Shown here one piece after another: positions 1 through 7,796 of a stretch of 64,000 nucleotides of DNA; position 1 is the first letter of the stretch, and every line of letters begins with the position of its first letter. Both the position numbers and the translations under genes were made by a program. This DNA comes from Roseivirga sp. (GTDB lineage: Bacteria > Bacteroidota > Bacteroidia > Cytophagales > Cyclobacteriaceae). Where the stretch lies: the NCBI GenBank assembly GCA_021404565.1, contig JAAWWF010000010.1:157581-221580 (forward strand), written 5' to 3'. The notes under the pieces were generated by a model. The model was not told the origin of the DNA, did not search any database, and saw nothing but the letters and a program-made list of their open reading frames with translations.

Positions 1-639
1 CCTGATGTGGGTGCTAAAATTGATAAAAGCGTTGACGCTAACAAAAAAGAACGAAAGAAGATGGAAGCAAAAACGGCTCCCCTCCGTGTAGATCTTCTCG
101 ATTATCAGCTTCAGGTACACAAGCAATCTGTGGACACCCTCTTTAATACACTGATCTCGCCTCTGAACGATTTTCATGCCTATCATGCTGCGATCAGCGA
201 AGATGAGCGCAATTTAAGAAATACCACAGGCCTCATGTATGGAGGTGCAGAAGTAAAAATAAGCACCTACTATTCGGATAGTCATAAAGAGGCAATCAAA
301 ACCACCATGTATTTTTCCGATAAAGCCCGGTTTGTGCCTGTAATGCAATTTGATAAAGAAGGTGACGACCACTTTAACACCTGGACCTTTGGTGCCAGCG
401 AGGGATATAATTCCGAGACAGAGGCAGTAATACCTACGGCCAAATTGGGCATCATGCGCTTTTACAATGATTTTGACTCAAAATACAATAGCGAATCAAT
501 TCCCTTAGTATGGAATGAGTCAGAGGCAAAGGAAAATGGCTATGTAATGGTCAAAACCACGGGTGATGCCTGGAATAGCAGTTGGCTAAAATCAAATGTT
601 AAATGGTATGCCCCTCAAGAGCCTGCCAAACCGAAGTAA
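1..639 (+). CDS. Hypothetical protein, C-terminal part (truncated by window start)
   Basis: The frame is open from base 1 and encodes about 212 residues ending in a TAA stop; a GTG at position 7 is internal rather than a convincing start, so the N-terminus lies outside the window. The first 30 residues are rich in Lys and Glu, followed by mixed polar sequence with many aromatics (several Trp and Tyr near the C-terminus). No signal peptide or membrane segment is visible in the part present. I do not recognise the family. It is followed after 40 bases by a co-oriented acetyltransferase gene. Confidence 0.7.
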   Translation, partial: PDVGAKIDKSVDANKKERKKMEAKTAPLRVDLLDYQLQVHKQSVDTLFNTLISPLNDFHAYHAAISEDERNLRNTTGLMYGGAEVKISTYYSDSHKEAIKTTMYFSDKARFVPVMQFDKEGDDHFNTWTFGASEGYNSETEAVIPTAKLGIMRFYNDFDSKYNSESIPLVWNESEAKENGYVMVKTTGDAWNSSWLKSNVKWYAPQEPAKPK

Positions 640-679
640 GTGAGACTTTTATTCAGAGACTGGCAATCTGGCCTGTAAC

Positions 680-1165
680 ATGGAAATTACCCGAACCAAC
701 ACTCTCAGTCAATCGCAAAAGCAGGACATTATTCGATTATGGAATAAAGAGTATCCTGCCCATCTCAGCTATGGGACCGACTCTGAATTTGATAGCTACC
801 TTGCTGGACTTTCGAATCCGCTTCACCTGACCATCAGTGATCAGCATGAGCAGATAATGGCGTGGCTCATCACTTTCACCAGAGACGCCTCTCGCTGGTT
901 TGCCATGATTATCGACCAGTCACTTCAGGGTCAGGGCATTGGCAGCAGGTTGCTGGATGAAGCAAAAAAAAGCGAGACCGAACTGAACGGTTGGGCCACA
1001 GACCACAACCGTGATGTCAGGGCAGACGGGAGACCTTACCCCTCTCCCATTGGCTTTTACCTTAAAAATGGATTTGAAGTGCTCACCGATACCCGGTTAG
1101 AAAAAGGTGCCTTGTCTACTGTAAAAATTCAATGGAGAAAAGCCCGAATGGGAGCTACTCAATGA
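680..1165 (+). CDS. GNAT family N-acetyltransferase
   Basis: A 161-residue soluble protein, the normal length for a single GNAT domain. Acetyl-CoA binding motif A is visible as QGQGIGSRLL at about residues 92-101, followed by a predicted helix, and a C-terminal IGFYLKNGFEV segment is typical of GNAT motif B. The family transfers an acetyl group from acetyl-CoA to an amine; the substrate cannot be read from sequence. The ATG at 680 gives the expected length. Its last 11 bases overlap the 3' end of the convergent gene at 1155-1766. Confidence 0.85.
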   Translation: MEITRTNTLSQSQKQDIIRLWNKEYPAHLSYGTDSEFDSYLAGLSNPLHLTISDQHEQIMAWLITFTRDASRWFAMIIDQSLQGQGIGSRLLDEAKKSETELNGWATDHNRDVRADGRPYPSPIGFYLKNGFEVLTDTRLEKGALSTVKIQWRKARMGATQ

Positions 1166-1766
1166 ATATGTCTTCGGCAGCTACCTGACAGGCATCTGTC
1201 TTTTCTGAGGTAGTCATTTCAAAATTACTCTTAAAGCCATCTCTTCTGACCACCCAATGATCGTCATATACAGATCGATAACATATCTCCATCACGATCT
1301 TGTCTCCCCGTTCAAAAACCCAATTCATCAATTCGGAGTTATTGCTCAGGGTTAACATCCGAACCTCTTCATTCGTGGCTATTACCTTGTTCATCACACT
1401 GCTGTTGGAATGTGCACTGGAGATGCTATCAGGTATACCCGTAATTTTATAAAGATCGTGCCAGTTGCGTGATGATTCTCCATCATATGAGATTCTTACA
1501 GCTTCTACAATAGCCGGCCCCGTACCCTTATTGGTAATCACGATTTTGTAGTCGGTAATATCCAGTTTACCGTATTGATCTCTCGTAAAACCACGGTTCA
1601 GGTCGATTTCGAGATAGGGCCAGGCGCTGGCTTTGTTTTGTTCTACCAATAGCCGGGTTTGTTCACCCATAATGGCTGTCTGACGCACTGAAATAAACAA
1701 AGCGATAAAGCTGACCAGCAATACCCCTACTGCCATCAAAGTCTGGCTATCAATTTTCTTAAACAT
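1155..1766 (-). CDS. Hypothetical protein with one N-terminal membrane helix
   Basis: A 203-residue protein with a hydrophobic segment at about residues 10-28 (VGVLLVSFIALFISV), then a short Gln/Glu-rich stretch and a C-terminal domain of about 160 residues with alternating beta-like patterns. The topology suggests an inner-membrane anchor with a soluble domain. The family is not recognised. It converges on, and overlaps by 11 bases, the acetyltransferase gene, so the two genes share their termination region. Confidence 0.6.
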   Translation of the reverse strand: MFKKIDSQTLMAVGVLLVSFIALFISVRQTAIMGEQTRLLVEQNKASAWPYLEIDLNRGFTRDQYGKLDITDYKIVITNKGTGPAIVEAVRISYDGESSRNWHDLYKITGIPDSISSAHSNSSVMNKVIATNEEVRMLTLSNNSELMNWVFERGDKIVMEICYRSVYDDHWVVRRDGFKSNFEMTTSEKTDACQVAAEDIFIE

Positions 1767-2030
1767 AAAAAATGAATTTTGACTGATCTAAAGACGAGTG
1801 AAGGTAATACACGTTGCATCACTCAGCGCAATGAAACAACCATTGAATACAAACAAGCAAGATTTAACAGATTGAGTCAGACAAACACGAGACTTCATTT
1901 GTCATGCGAAAAGGCCGGTAAACGTCCGTCCGTCCTTCGAAAAAAGTCACTCAACGCTCTTATCTTGTTTTCTACATAAACTCATAGATAAGCCCCTATG
2001 AATGAAGACGTTAAAGACTATATTGAATCT

Positions 2031-2621
2031 ATGAAGCAGACCTTATCCTTCTTTATCTTTTCGATCGTCCTATTTTCATCATGTCGGCAAACAGCACAAA
2101 AAGCCCCACCGCTTATAGACGGGCAATGTACTGAGTATGAAAGGCTGAATGCCAAGACCATCTCTTTGGCTCATGGTGTAAAATTGCATATTTACCAGGA
2201 TCAGCATTATGTTTGGCTCTGCTACTGTTATCGGGAAGGCAGCTTCGGTATACTGGATATGAAGCTGGAAACCTCGCAGCTTGATGGGCCGCTTAACCTC
2301 CACGTTTCCGCTCAGTTGGGCGAGTGGCCCCTCAACAAGCCCGAACTGCAACCCGAGAATTCCACCAGCGAAAAATGGTGGAACCACAATGGCTGGACGG
2401 CCAATGCCGTATGGCTCAATGGGCTCAACCGAACAGAGGAAAACACCAGTCCTAACTGGAGAAACCCACTGGCCAGGGAGATTCAGCTTAGCAAGGACCG
2501 CTTTGGGCGAGGTGAATGGAAAGTAAAGATGAATATCGGAAGTATAATGACTGCAGAGGGCGCTTTAGAAGGCATAGTCTTTCCCGAAGGAGATAAGCCC
2601 TACCTACTTCAGGTCAATTAA
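2031..2621 (+). CDS. Putative lipoprotein, possible CBM9/DOMON-like fold
   Basis: The start at 2031 is chosen because it gives a clean lipoprotein signal peptide: MKQ, a hydrophobic core, then the lipobox LFSSC at about residues 15-19. An upstream ATG at 1998 would add 11 charged residues before the signal and is less likely. The mature part (about 175 residues) has a segment reading IYQDQHYVWLCY followed by Trp-rich stretches, a pattern reminiscent of CBM9/DOMON-type sugar-binding beta-sandwiches; that is only a suggestion. It probably sits in the outer membrane or periplasm. Confidence 0.6.
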   Translation: MKQTLSFFIFSIVLFSSCRQTAQKAPPLIDGQCTEYERLNAKTISLAHGVKLHIYQDQHYVWLCYCYREGSFGILDMKLETSQLDGPLNLHVSAQLGEWPLNKPELQPENSTSEKWWNHNGWTANAVWLNGLNRTEENTSPNWRNPLAREIQLSKDRFGRGEWKVKMNIGSIMTAEGALEGIVFPEGDKPYLLQVN

Positions 2622-2627
2622 CAATAA

Positions 2628-2921
2628 CTAAAAAGTAAACTTGATAATATACTTCAGCGTATTTGAACCCCCTGCCGGTACATTAGATAATTTAGGAATA
2701 TTAAACTGAGTGCCTTCTCCTCCGTAAGCATGGCCCAGGGCAGCAAATAATTCAGGATACTGATCTGCATTCAGCAGACGACCATCACAAACCATCCAGC
2801 CGAAGGCTTCTATTTGTGTGGTTCCCGGATCAGAGCCGGCTGATTGAGCAATGCCTCCAGCAAAATGTGCAACCGTTCCAGTAGGTTGAGTATTGTGATT
2901 GAAGTTCGGTAGTGTAGTCAT
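2628..2921 (-). CDS. Small phage tail collar-domain protein
   Basis: A 97-residue protein without a signal peptide. Residues of about 40-77 match the phage tail-collar domain pattern: GWMVCDGRLLNADQYPELF, then an ALGHAYGG motif and a FNIPKLS motif. Free-standing collar-domain proteins of this size are found in many non-phage contexts; the domain forms a beta-rich trimeric tip in tail fibres. It starts 58 bases downstream of the response regulator of sensory module 1 on the same strand, so it may be read through from that operon. No other phage genes are nearby. Confidence 0.8.
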   Translation of the reverse strand: MTTLPNFNHNTQPTGTVAHFAGGIAQSAGSDPGTTQIEAFGWMVCDGRLLNADQYPELFAALGHAYGGEGTQFNIPKLSNVPAGGSNTLKYIIKFTF

Positions 2922-2979
2922 ATTATCAGTGCTTAATCAAACCTAATATTACCAATAAAACACCACTTAATCACATAAA

Positions 2980-3627
2980 TCAGATATTCACTATCCCCTC
3001 TTTGATCGCTTTTACGATGAGTCCTGCGGTATTCTTTACCCCCAGTTTTTCAATCAGGTGCCTGCGATGCCCCTCCGCTGTACGCGGGCTGATAAAGAGC
3101 TTTTCGGCTATTTCTTTGGCCGTGTACTCCTGACAAATCAGCTCCAGCACCTCAATCTCCCGAGGAGAAAGTGAGATGTTGTTCTTCAATACAGGTTTTT
3201 TTCGGGCATGGCCCTTCAGTCCGGTGAGCATGGCTTGCGATACGCTTTTGGTAAAGTAATAACCTTCACGATATACCGATTCAATGGCTCTCTGCAGAGT
3301 TTCCGGGTCGGTATCCTTAAGCAGATAACTGTTGGCACCAAGCTCCATCAGATAAGCAATCATTTTGGTATCGCTATAGGTAGTGAGAATGATTACTCCC
3401 AACTCAGGATATTGAGGCCTTAGGATTTTCAGAGCCTCAATACCGTCCATATCAGGCATATCCAGGTCCAGCAAGAGTACATCTGTCTGGATGTCCTCGA
3501 GTTTACTCAGGAGCTCTTTTCCATTTGAAGCCTCAAATACCAGCTCCACATCTTCCATTTGCTCTATCAGAAAGTGTATTCCCTCTCTGAAAAGTTTGTG
3601 GTCGTCAACTATAGCTACTTTTATCAT
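2980..3627 (-). CDS. NarL/FixJ-type response regulator (sensory module 1)
   Basis: A 215-residue response regulator. The N-terminal receiver domain shows the acidic pocket (VDDHKLFREG), the phosphoacceptor Asp in LLLDLDMPDMDG near residue 55, and the conserved Lys in SYLLKD. The C-terminal 65 residues are a LuxR-type helix-turn-helix (LSPREIEVLELI, then TAKEIAEKLFISPRTAEGHR). It is the last gene of a four-gene set (CPxxC protein, membrane protein, kinase, regulator) and starts 38 bases after the kinase stop. Close paralogues lie at 30303 and 47166. It should bind DNA once phosphorylated by the adjacent kinase. Confidence 0.93.
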   Translation of the reverse strand: MIKVAIVDDHKLFREGIHFLIEQMEDVELVFEASNGKELLSKLEDIQTDVLLLDLDMPDMDGIEALKILRPQYPELGVIILTTYSDTKMIAYLMELGANSYLLKDTDPETLQRAIESVYREGYYFTKSVSQAMLTGLKGHARKKPVLKNNISLSPREIEVLELICQEYTAKEIAEKLFISPRTAEGHRRHLIEKLGVKNTAGLIVKAIKEGIVNI

Positions 3628-3665
3628 TTTATTGGTCTTTTAAATCTTTTATTAATCACAGGAAA

Positions 3666-4475
3666 TCATTCTTCCCGATCATTATTGGTCGGCCCCGTGG
3701 CCGCCTTCATAGTAAGAGAGATTCCGTTTTCCTGGTTTTCACCATACCGGAGCTCTCCCTGCATCAAGCTTAGTCTGCTTACAATATTCTGCATACCCAA
3801 ACCTGCTTTCGCTGTTGACTTATTGGTCAGTCCTACCCCGTTGTCATGATAGCTGAATTGTACCTGCTCCTGATCGCCAAACAGCTCCATATACACCTCA
3901 GTGGCTCCGGAATGCTTTATAGTGTTGTTCAGAAGCTCCTGCACAATCCGGAACCAGTTCAACTCATATTCTTTGTCCATTTGCCCTCTCCAGCTATTTT
4001 TGAAACAGACTTTGATGGCTCCGCTTTCACTGAGCTGATCGGCCATATTAGCGATGGCCTCTACCAGGCCCAGGCGCTCCAGCACCACTGGTTTCAGATC
4101 ATGGGAAACCCTGCGTACGCTGGTCATGGTCTCTTCCAGTAAGTCCATCGCTTTCTCTTTTAGCTCCTGAAATTTCTCCGGGTTTCCGTCCTGCTCCAGG
4201 TGTCGAAAATAAAGCTTAGAGGTGCTCAACATGGCTCCTACCCCATCATGCAAATCCTTACCGATTCTATTTCGCTCCTTCTCCTGACTCAGCAGGTTGG
4301 CCCGCATTAGCTGCTGCTGATATTCTGCCTCCTTAGCCTGATGTTCTTTTTGCTGTTTGATAATTCTTCGCTGGTAGGCGAGGAAGAAGAAGACTACTCC
4401 CAGAGCAAGGAGAAACATGCCGAGCATGCCTGCGAGGAGCAGTTCGATATTCGTTATGTCTGCTGTTTCACCCAT
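3666..4475 (-). CDS. NarL-type sensor histidine kinase with short membrane anchor (module 1)
   Basis: Starting at 4475 gives MGETADITNIELL, which aligns with the MDEAG starts of the two paralogous kinases; an ATG at 4532 would add 19 residues absent from them. One membrane helix (about residues 13-32) is followed by a coiled coil, a HisKA_3 dimerisation helix with the phosphoacceptor His in KDLHDGVGAMLS, and an HATPase domain with the N-box ELLNNTIKHS and the motif DNGVGL. There is no periplasmic sensor domain. The start lies inside the end of the upstream membrane-protein gene (22-nt overlap), which points to translational coupling and to that protein as the sensing partner. Confidence 0.88.
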   Translation of the reverse strand: MGETADITNIELLLAGMLGMFLLALGVVFFFLAYQRRIIKQQKEHQAKEAEYQQQLMRANLLSQEKERNRIGKDLHDGVGAMLSTSKLYFRHLEQDGNPEKFQELKEKAMDLLEETMTSVRRVSHDLKPVVLERLGLVEAIANMADQLSESGAIKVCFKNSWRGQMDKEYELNWFRIVQELLNNTIKHSGATEVYMELFGDQEQVQFSYHDNGVGLTNKSTAKAGLGMQNIVSRLSLMQGELRYGENQENGISLTMKAATGPTNNDREE

Positions 4476-5110
4476 AGAGCTGTCGAGTAGAAACCTATCA
4501 AAACACCTGTAAAAACCATATTCAATACCCAACTCGCCAGCATAATGTCTACAGATTGTTCACGAAGACTATTCACAAAAAAGAATAAAACCATAGTTCC
4601 TGAATAATGAAGAAGTACACCGATATTAAACCACATCATAGGTGTAATTCGATAATCCTGCGCCTTTTTTTGGCCAATGAGCTCATAGAAGTACAAAAGA
4701 GACAAAAGAATGAATAGAATTCCTGATGCGACTATTGCATTTGAGTTGAATATGTCCATACTCTGCAAAAAGAGAGTGTTTAAAATCGAAAAAAGCACTA
4801 CAAGCCCCAATATCCATCTCATCAGATTAATAGAAAAGGAAGTAAGAGACATCACATATACTCTATACATTGCCCATATCAGCACTGGAACGAAAACGTG
4901 ATAAACCCATAAGTTAGGTTCGACCCGGATACGTAAAACATAGGTTAAAGTGTCATTAAGAAAAGACAAGCCTACTATTACCAAAATTCTAACCTGAAGG
5001 GGAGATAACTTCTTCAACCTGAAAAGGCCAATTAATAGAGGTATATATATTAGAAAGTAAGAAACCTTCAACCAGACCTCCAACTTGATAAAGGGATTTG
5101 AACCATCCAT
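4454..5110 (-). CDS. Seven-helix membrane protein, candidate sensor (module 1)
   Basis: A 218-residue protein consisting almost entirely of about seven hydrophobic helices with short loops. Landmarks shared with the two paralogues (31717 and 48586) include a FHVYA-like motif (here YHVFV) in helix 3, an asparagine-rich loop before helix 5, a MMWFNIGVLLHYSG motif in helix 6, and a C-terminal ALWVK. No catalytic motif was seen. Because the neighbouring kinase has no sensor domain, this protein probably detects the signal; that is inference from context. It lies 87 bases after the CPxxC-protein gene and overlaps the kinase gene. Confidence 0.8.
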   Translation of the reverse strand: MDGSNPFIKLEVWLKVSYFLIYIPLLIGLFRLKKLSPLQVRILVIVGLSFLNDTLTYVLRIRVEPNLWVYHVFVPVLIWAMYRVYVMSLTSFSINLMRWILGLVVLFSILNTLFLQSMDIFNSNAIVASGILFILLSLLYFYELIGQKKAQDYRITPMMWFNIGVLLHYSGTMVLFFFVNSLREQSVDIMLASWVLNMVFTGVLIGFYSTALWVKQQT

Positions 5111-5197
5111 ATACTATTCACTCTTAGGTTCCAATTAATTAAATGTAACCCAAAAAGTACAGAATAGTCCAAATTAGTCATGCAGATATTGCCATGG

Positions 5198-6022
5198 TTA
5201 TCCATCTCCTCCTCCGCAAAATGGAGGACACGCCTGAACAAACTCCAGATATTCAACTTGCTTGCGAGTATGGTCACGCTCTGCAGATTCTGAATTATTA
5301 ATTTCAATAATAGGTGTAAAAATATCCTCATCCATCAAAAAATCAGCTGGGTTTGCTCCAAATAATATCCTGAATTCACTATCTGGCTTTATAAAATCAT
5401 GCATAATTTTGGCATGCTCCTTATTTATAAAATATCTCTTAGTGCGAACAACGTATCTCTTATCAAGATTTTCAGGCCCTTTTTCAGTCTGAGTACTATA
5501 GAATAATATCGACCTGGCAGCAGGTGGTACCCTGAGCCAATTATTTGACAGTAAGCGCACCAGATCATTGGACACGCCCATACCTGCTTTGCCCTCATTG
5601 GGTATCAACTCGGGTGCCCCATACTCATAACTGTCATTTAACACCTTACTGATCCCATAACAAGCCATTATTGCTTCTGACTCTTTGTTAGTTCCATCTT
5701 TGGTAACATTGACAAGCTCAAAAAAGATATTGACAAAATCACCTTGATCGACCTTGTCAACCCCAAGTGTCAAATACAGACGCCATGTTGGCTCTTTATC
5801 AGGGTTTCCGTACGTCTCAAGATTACCCTTGAAGTTCTTATATTCGGTAGTCTCTTTACCATCAGTTCCTTCTTTAAATTTCCCCAAGATTAAACCACTT
5901 CTGAATTCACGCGTATTTGACTCAAAGCAAGCATCAATCTCTGGAGCACTGCAGTTTGACCAATTTGTTTTTAAACTCTTGAGTCTGTCCGTTGACGAAA
6001 GATCTAAATTTAAACGTTCCAT
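5198..6022 (-). CDS. CPxxC-tail protein of sensory module 1 (unknown function)
   Basis: A 274-residue soluble protein without a signal peptide or membrane helix. It can be matched to the first genes of modules 2 and 3 by an early WSNC motif, a segment FRILFGANPADFL followed by IFTPIIEI, and a C-terminal EYLEFVQ leading to CPPFCGGG. The shared C-terminal CPxxC could bind a metal, form a disulphide or be an attachment site; nothing in the sequence decides this. It is the longest of the three copies. As the first gene of the set, it may be the ligand, cargo or readout of the signalling module. Confidence 0.75.
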   Translation of the reverse strand: MERLNLDLSSTDRLKSLKTNWSNCSAPEIDACFESNTREFRSGLILGKFKEGTDGKETTEYKNFKGNLETYGNPDKEPTWRLYLTLGVDKVDQGDFVNIFFELVNVTKDGTNKESEAIMACYGISKVLNDSYEYGAPELIPNEGKAGMGVSNDLVRLLSNNWLRVPPAARSILFYSTQTEKGPENLDKRYVVRTKRYFINKEHAKIMHDFIKPDSEFRILFGANPADFLMDEDIFTPIIEINNSESAERDHTRKQVEYLEFVQACPPFCGGGDG

Positions 6023-6130
6023 TTATTTAAGTTTTGTTTTCTTAAAATTGATCATTCGTTCAAAAGTATTTTAGAGCATAAATTGTCTTTTTACCCAAAC
6101 AGGTAGAAATACCTATACTCTAAACAATCA

Positions 6131-6159
6131 AAAACCATCTCAGATTTTGGGATGGTTTT
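6131..6159 (-). terminator. Hairpin terminator after the LecB-like lectin gene
   Basis: AAAACCATC and GATGGTTTT form a perfect 9-bp stem with an 11-nt loop. It lies 40 bases past the stop of the minus-strand lectin gene; on that strand the downstream arm ends in a T-run. The symmetrical flanks could let it work in both directions. Confidence 0.7.
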
Positions 6160-6198
6160 CGTACTCATTTGGCCCATAAATCAGGGTAATTCTGGTAC

Positions 6199-6597
6199 TT
6201 AACCCGCTGACACCGGAGTAAAAAGGTCAAAGAACACCACCGCATCGTCAAAGTCATTATCTGTGCCATCTTCACTATCTACAGAAACATGCAGGTGTCC
6301 ACCGGCTTCACAATATATGGGTGCGTTGACTTTGCTCGGTTCACCGTTATTATGATTAATTTCTACTTCAAACGTAAGTTCCCGGGTCTTGTGCTGCGAG
6401 ATGTCAATACTCGCTTCCCCGAAGCGAATGTTATTTTCGGATCCGGCTTCTTTCACAAAACTACCCTCGTACCCTATCTGGCTACAAGAAACTTTGACTT
6501 CTTGTGCGTCTTGGGCAAAAAAGGAAAAAACATTAAGATAAAGGGTGTTCCTGCTGGCTGCACCAGGCGTAATCACTACTGATTGCATATTTGACAT
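6199..6597 (-). CDS. LecB (PA-IIL)-like calcium-dependent lectin
   Basis: A 132-residue protein with no signal peptide. Residues 108-118 read SEDGTDNDFDD, almost identical to the calcium/sugar-binding loop of Pseudomonas LecB (PA-IIL), where the acidic residues hold two Ca2+ ions that bind fucose or mannose directly. The rest has the alternating pattern expected for a nine-stranded beta-sandwich. LecB normally ends with a Gly carboxylate completing the partner site; here the chain runs about 12 residues past the loop (DLFTPVSAG), so the dimer contact may differ. It is monocistronic, preceded by a copy of the shared leader, with its ATG 21 bases after the leader's AGAGTAGG. Confidence 0.85.
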   Translation of the reverse strand: MSNMQSVVITPGAASRNTLYLNVFSFFAQDAQEVKVSCSQIGYEGSFVKEAGSENNIRFGEASIDISQHKTRELTFEVEINHNNGEPSKVNAPIYCEAGGHLHVSVDSEDGTDNDFDDAVVFFDLFTPVSAG

Positions 6598-6618
6598 ACT
6601 ATTGTTGATTTAATTAGA

Positions 6619-6690
6619 CCTACTCTCTTCTGGCTTTTTCGCAACCGCTAAAGCTATCAGCGAACGCGGTCGGCTCCCGGCTTGTAAATA
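6619..6690 (-). promoter_or_regulatory. Shared structured leader, copy 1 (diverged 5' half)
   Basis: Read on the minus strand this copy keeps the 3' half of the leader: a CGG-GAG-CCG hairpin, the optional extra hairpin (CGCTGATAGCTTTAGCG, a G-U variant of the version at 28.9 and 29.5 kb), the AAAAAGCC segment, and AGAGTAGG ending 21 bases before the lectin ATG. The first stem (AAGTGG/CCACTT) and the second variable stem are not recognisable here. Confidence 0.65.
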
Positions 6691-7000
6691 ATTAAGCGCT
6701 TGATTTACTCTTCAAAGGTGAGACATAGCTCAGGGAAATTTGAGCGCAGAAATGATGGTTTTAGTAAGCTAGGTTGATATACCAAATAACAGGAAGAAGT
6801 ACTTATCGAAGTTCTTTAAGGTTTTTTTTCAGAGACAGGCCCACAAGTATCAACTCCGTCCGAATTTGATTCTAAGGAGTCTCATGTTACTTTCACAACT
6901 TAGCTCTTCTCAAAATTTGAGAGTTGGCTTCAAGGTCGTATCGGTACTGACGGGACTGCCTAGTCCTGATTCCTGATATACTGATTCTCTAATTCCCTGA
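6691..7000. other. Intergenic region with no gene recognised
   Basis: Roughly 310 bases between the leader of the lectin gene and the end of the LytTR regulator gene. No open frame with coding character, hairpin terminator or repeat stood out. The promoter for the lectin should lie in the left part, but no clear TAnnTTTG box was found. Confidence 0.5.
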
Positions 7001-7795
7001 CTACAGGTAGCTCTTCAAATTGGGGCGATAGGAACGGGAAACTTTGACCTTCTCCTGATTGCTGAGCGTAAGCATCAGTTCATTATTGAAATAGGGCTCT
7101 ATCTCTTTCACCATGATCATATTCACGATGGCTGACTTGCTTACCCTGACAAAGCGATAGGCCTGGAGCTTCGTTTCCATTTCTTTAAGGGAAGCCCGGA
7201 CTACATGAGATTTCTCCTGAGTATGCACCTTGATGCAATAGTCATAGCCCTCGATCCAGTGGATTTCAGCATAGTCGACAAAGGAGATTTTCCCTGAGTT
7301 TTTAATGGTCAGTTTGTTCCATGAGGGCAGGCTGTCTTGTTGTGTCAGAATTTCTCCCTCCGGGCTCTGATCCTTGCCGGCAAGGTAAGCACTCACCAGC
7401 TGTTCCAATATCTGCGCCTGACCAGACGGCTCTTGGGCAAGGCTGTTCTTTGCCAAAGCCAGTACCTCCGCAAAACGTTCATTGCTAAAGGGTTTTAACA
7501 GGTAGTCCTGAGCATTCATTTCAAAGGCTTTTACCGCATACTGATCATAAGCTGTGGCAAAAATGACATAGGGTATCTGCCATGAAATGCTGTTGAGCAC
7601 CTCAAAACCATTGACTTTCGGCATCTGTACATCCAGAAAGACCAGATCGGGTTTGAGCAAATCTATTTGCTCAATTGCCTCAATCCCGTTTTTACAAATC
7701 GCCACTACGGCAAAGTCAGGTTCTTTGCTCAGTAAAAGCTCCAGCCCCTCACGTGCCTGTGGTTCGTCATCCACTATAATGGTTCTGATAGCCAT
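7001..7795 (-). CDS. LytTR-family response regulator
   Basis: A 264-residue regulator using the ATG at 7795 (MAIRTIIVDDE); an upstream in-frame ATG at 7825 lies within the kinase gene and is unnecessary. The receiver domain has VDDEPQAREGL, the phosphoacceptor Asp in PDLVFLDVQMP and the Lys in LLKPF. The C-terminal 100 residues are a LytTR DNA-binding domain (IHWIEGYDYCIKVH, then RVSKSAIVNM). Only one base separates its start from the kinase stop at 7797. It should be phosphorylated by that LytS-type kinase. Confidence 0.92.
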   Translation of the reverse strand: MAIRTIIVDDEPQAREGLELLLSKEPDFAVVAICKNGIEAIEQIDLLKPDLVFLDVQMPKVNGFEVLNSISWQIPYVIFATAYDQYAVKAFEMNAQDYLLKPFSNERFAEVLALAKNSLAQEPSGQAQILEQLVSAYLAGKDQSPEGEILTQQDSLPSWNKLTIKNSGKISFVDYAEIHWIEGYDYCIKVHTQEKSHVVRASLKEMETKLQAYRFVRVSKSAIVNMIMVKEIEPYFNNELMLTLSNQEKVKVSRSYRPNLKSYL

Positions 7796-7796
7796 A

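Noticed and set aside
1779..1979. Plus-strand ORF in the gap before the lipoprotein
   Set aside because: No recognisable protein features and a basic, low-complexity composition; it ends in the region that should hold the promoter.
2079..2387. Minus-strand ORF inside the 2031-2621 lipoprotein gene
   Set aside because: It is a complete antisense shadow of the lipoprotein gene with no independent evidence.
2628..2921. Prophage remnant
   Set aside because: The collar-domain and tail-fibre-like proteins are single small genes with no capsid, terminase, tail tube or integrase gene around.
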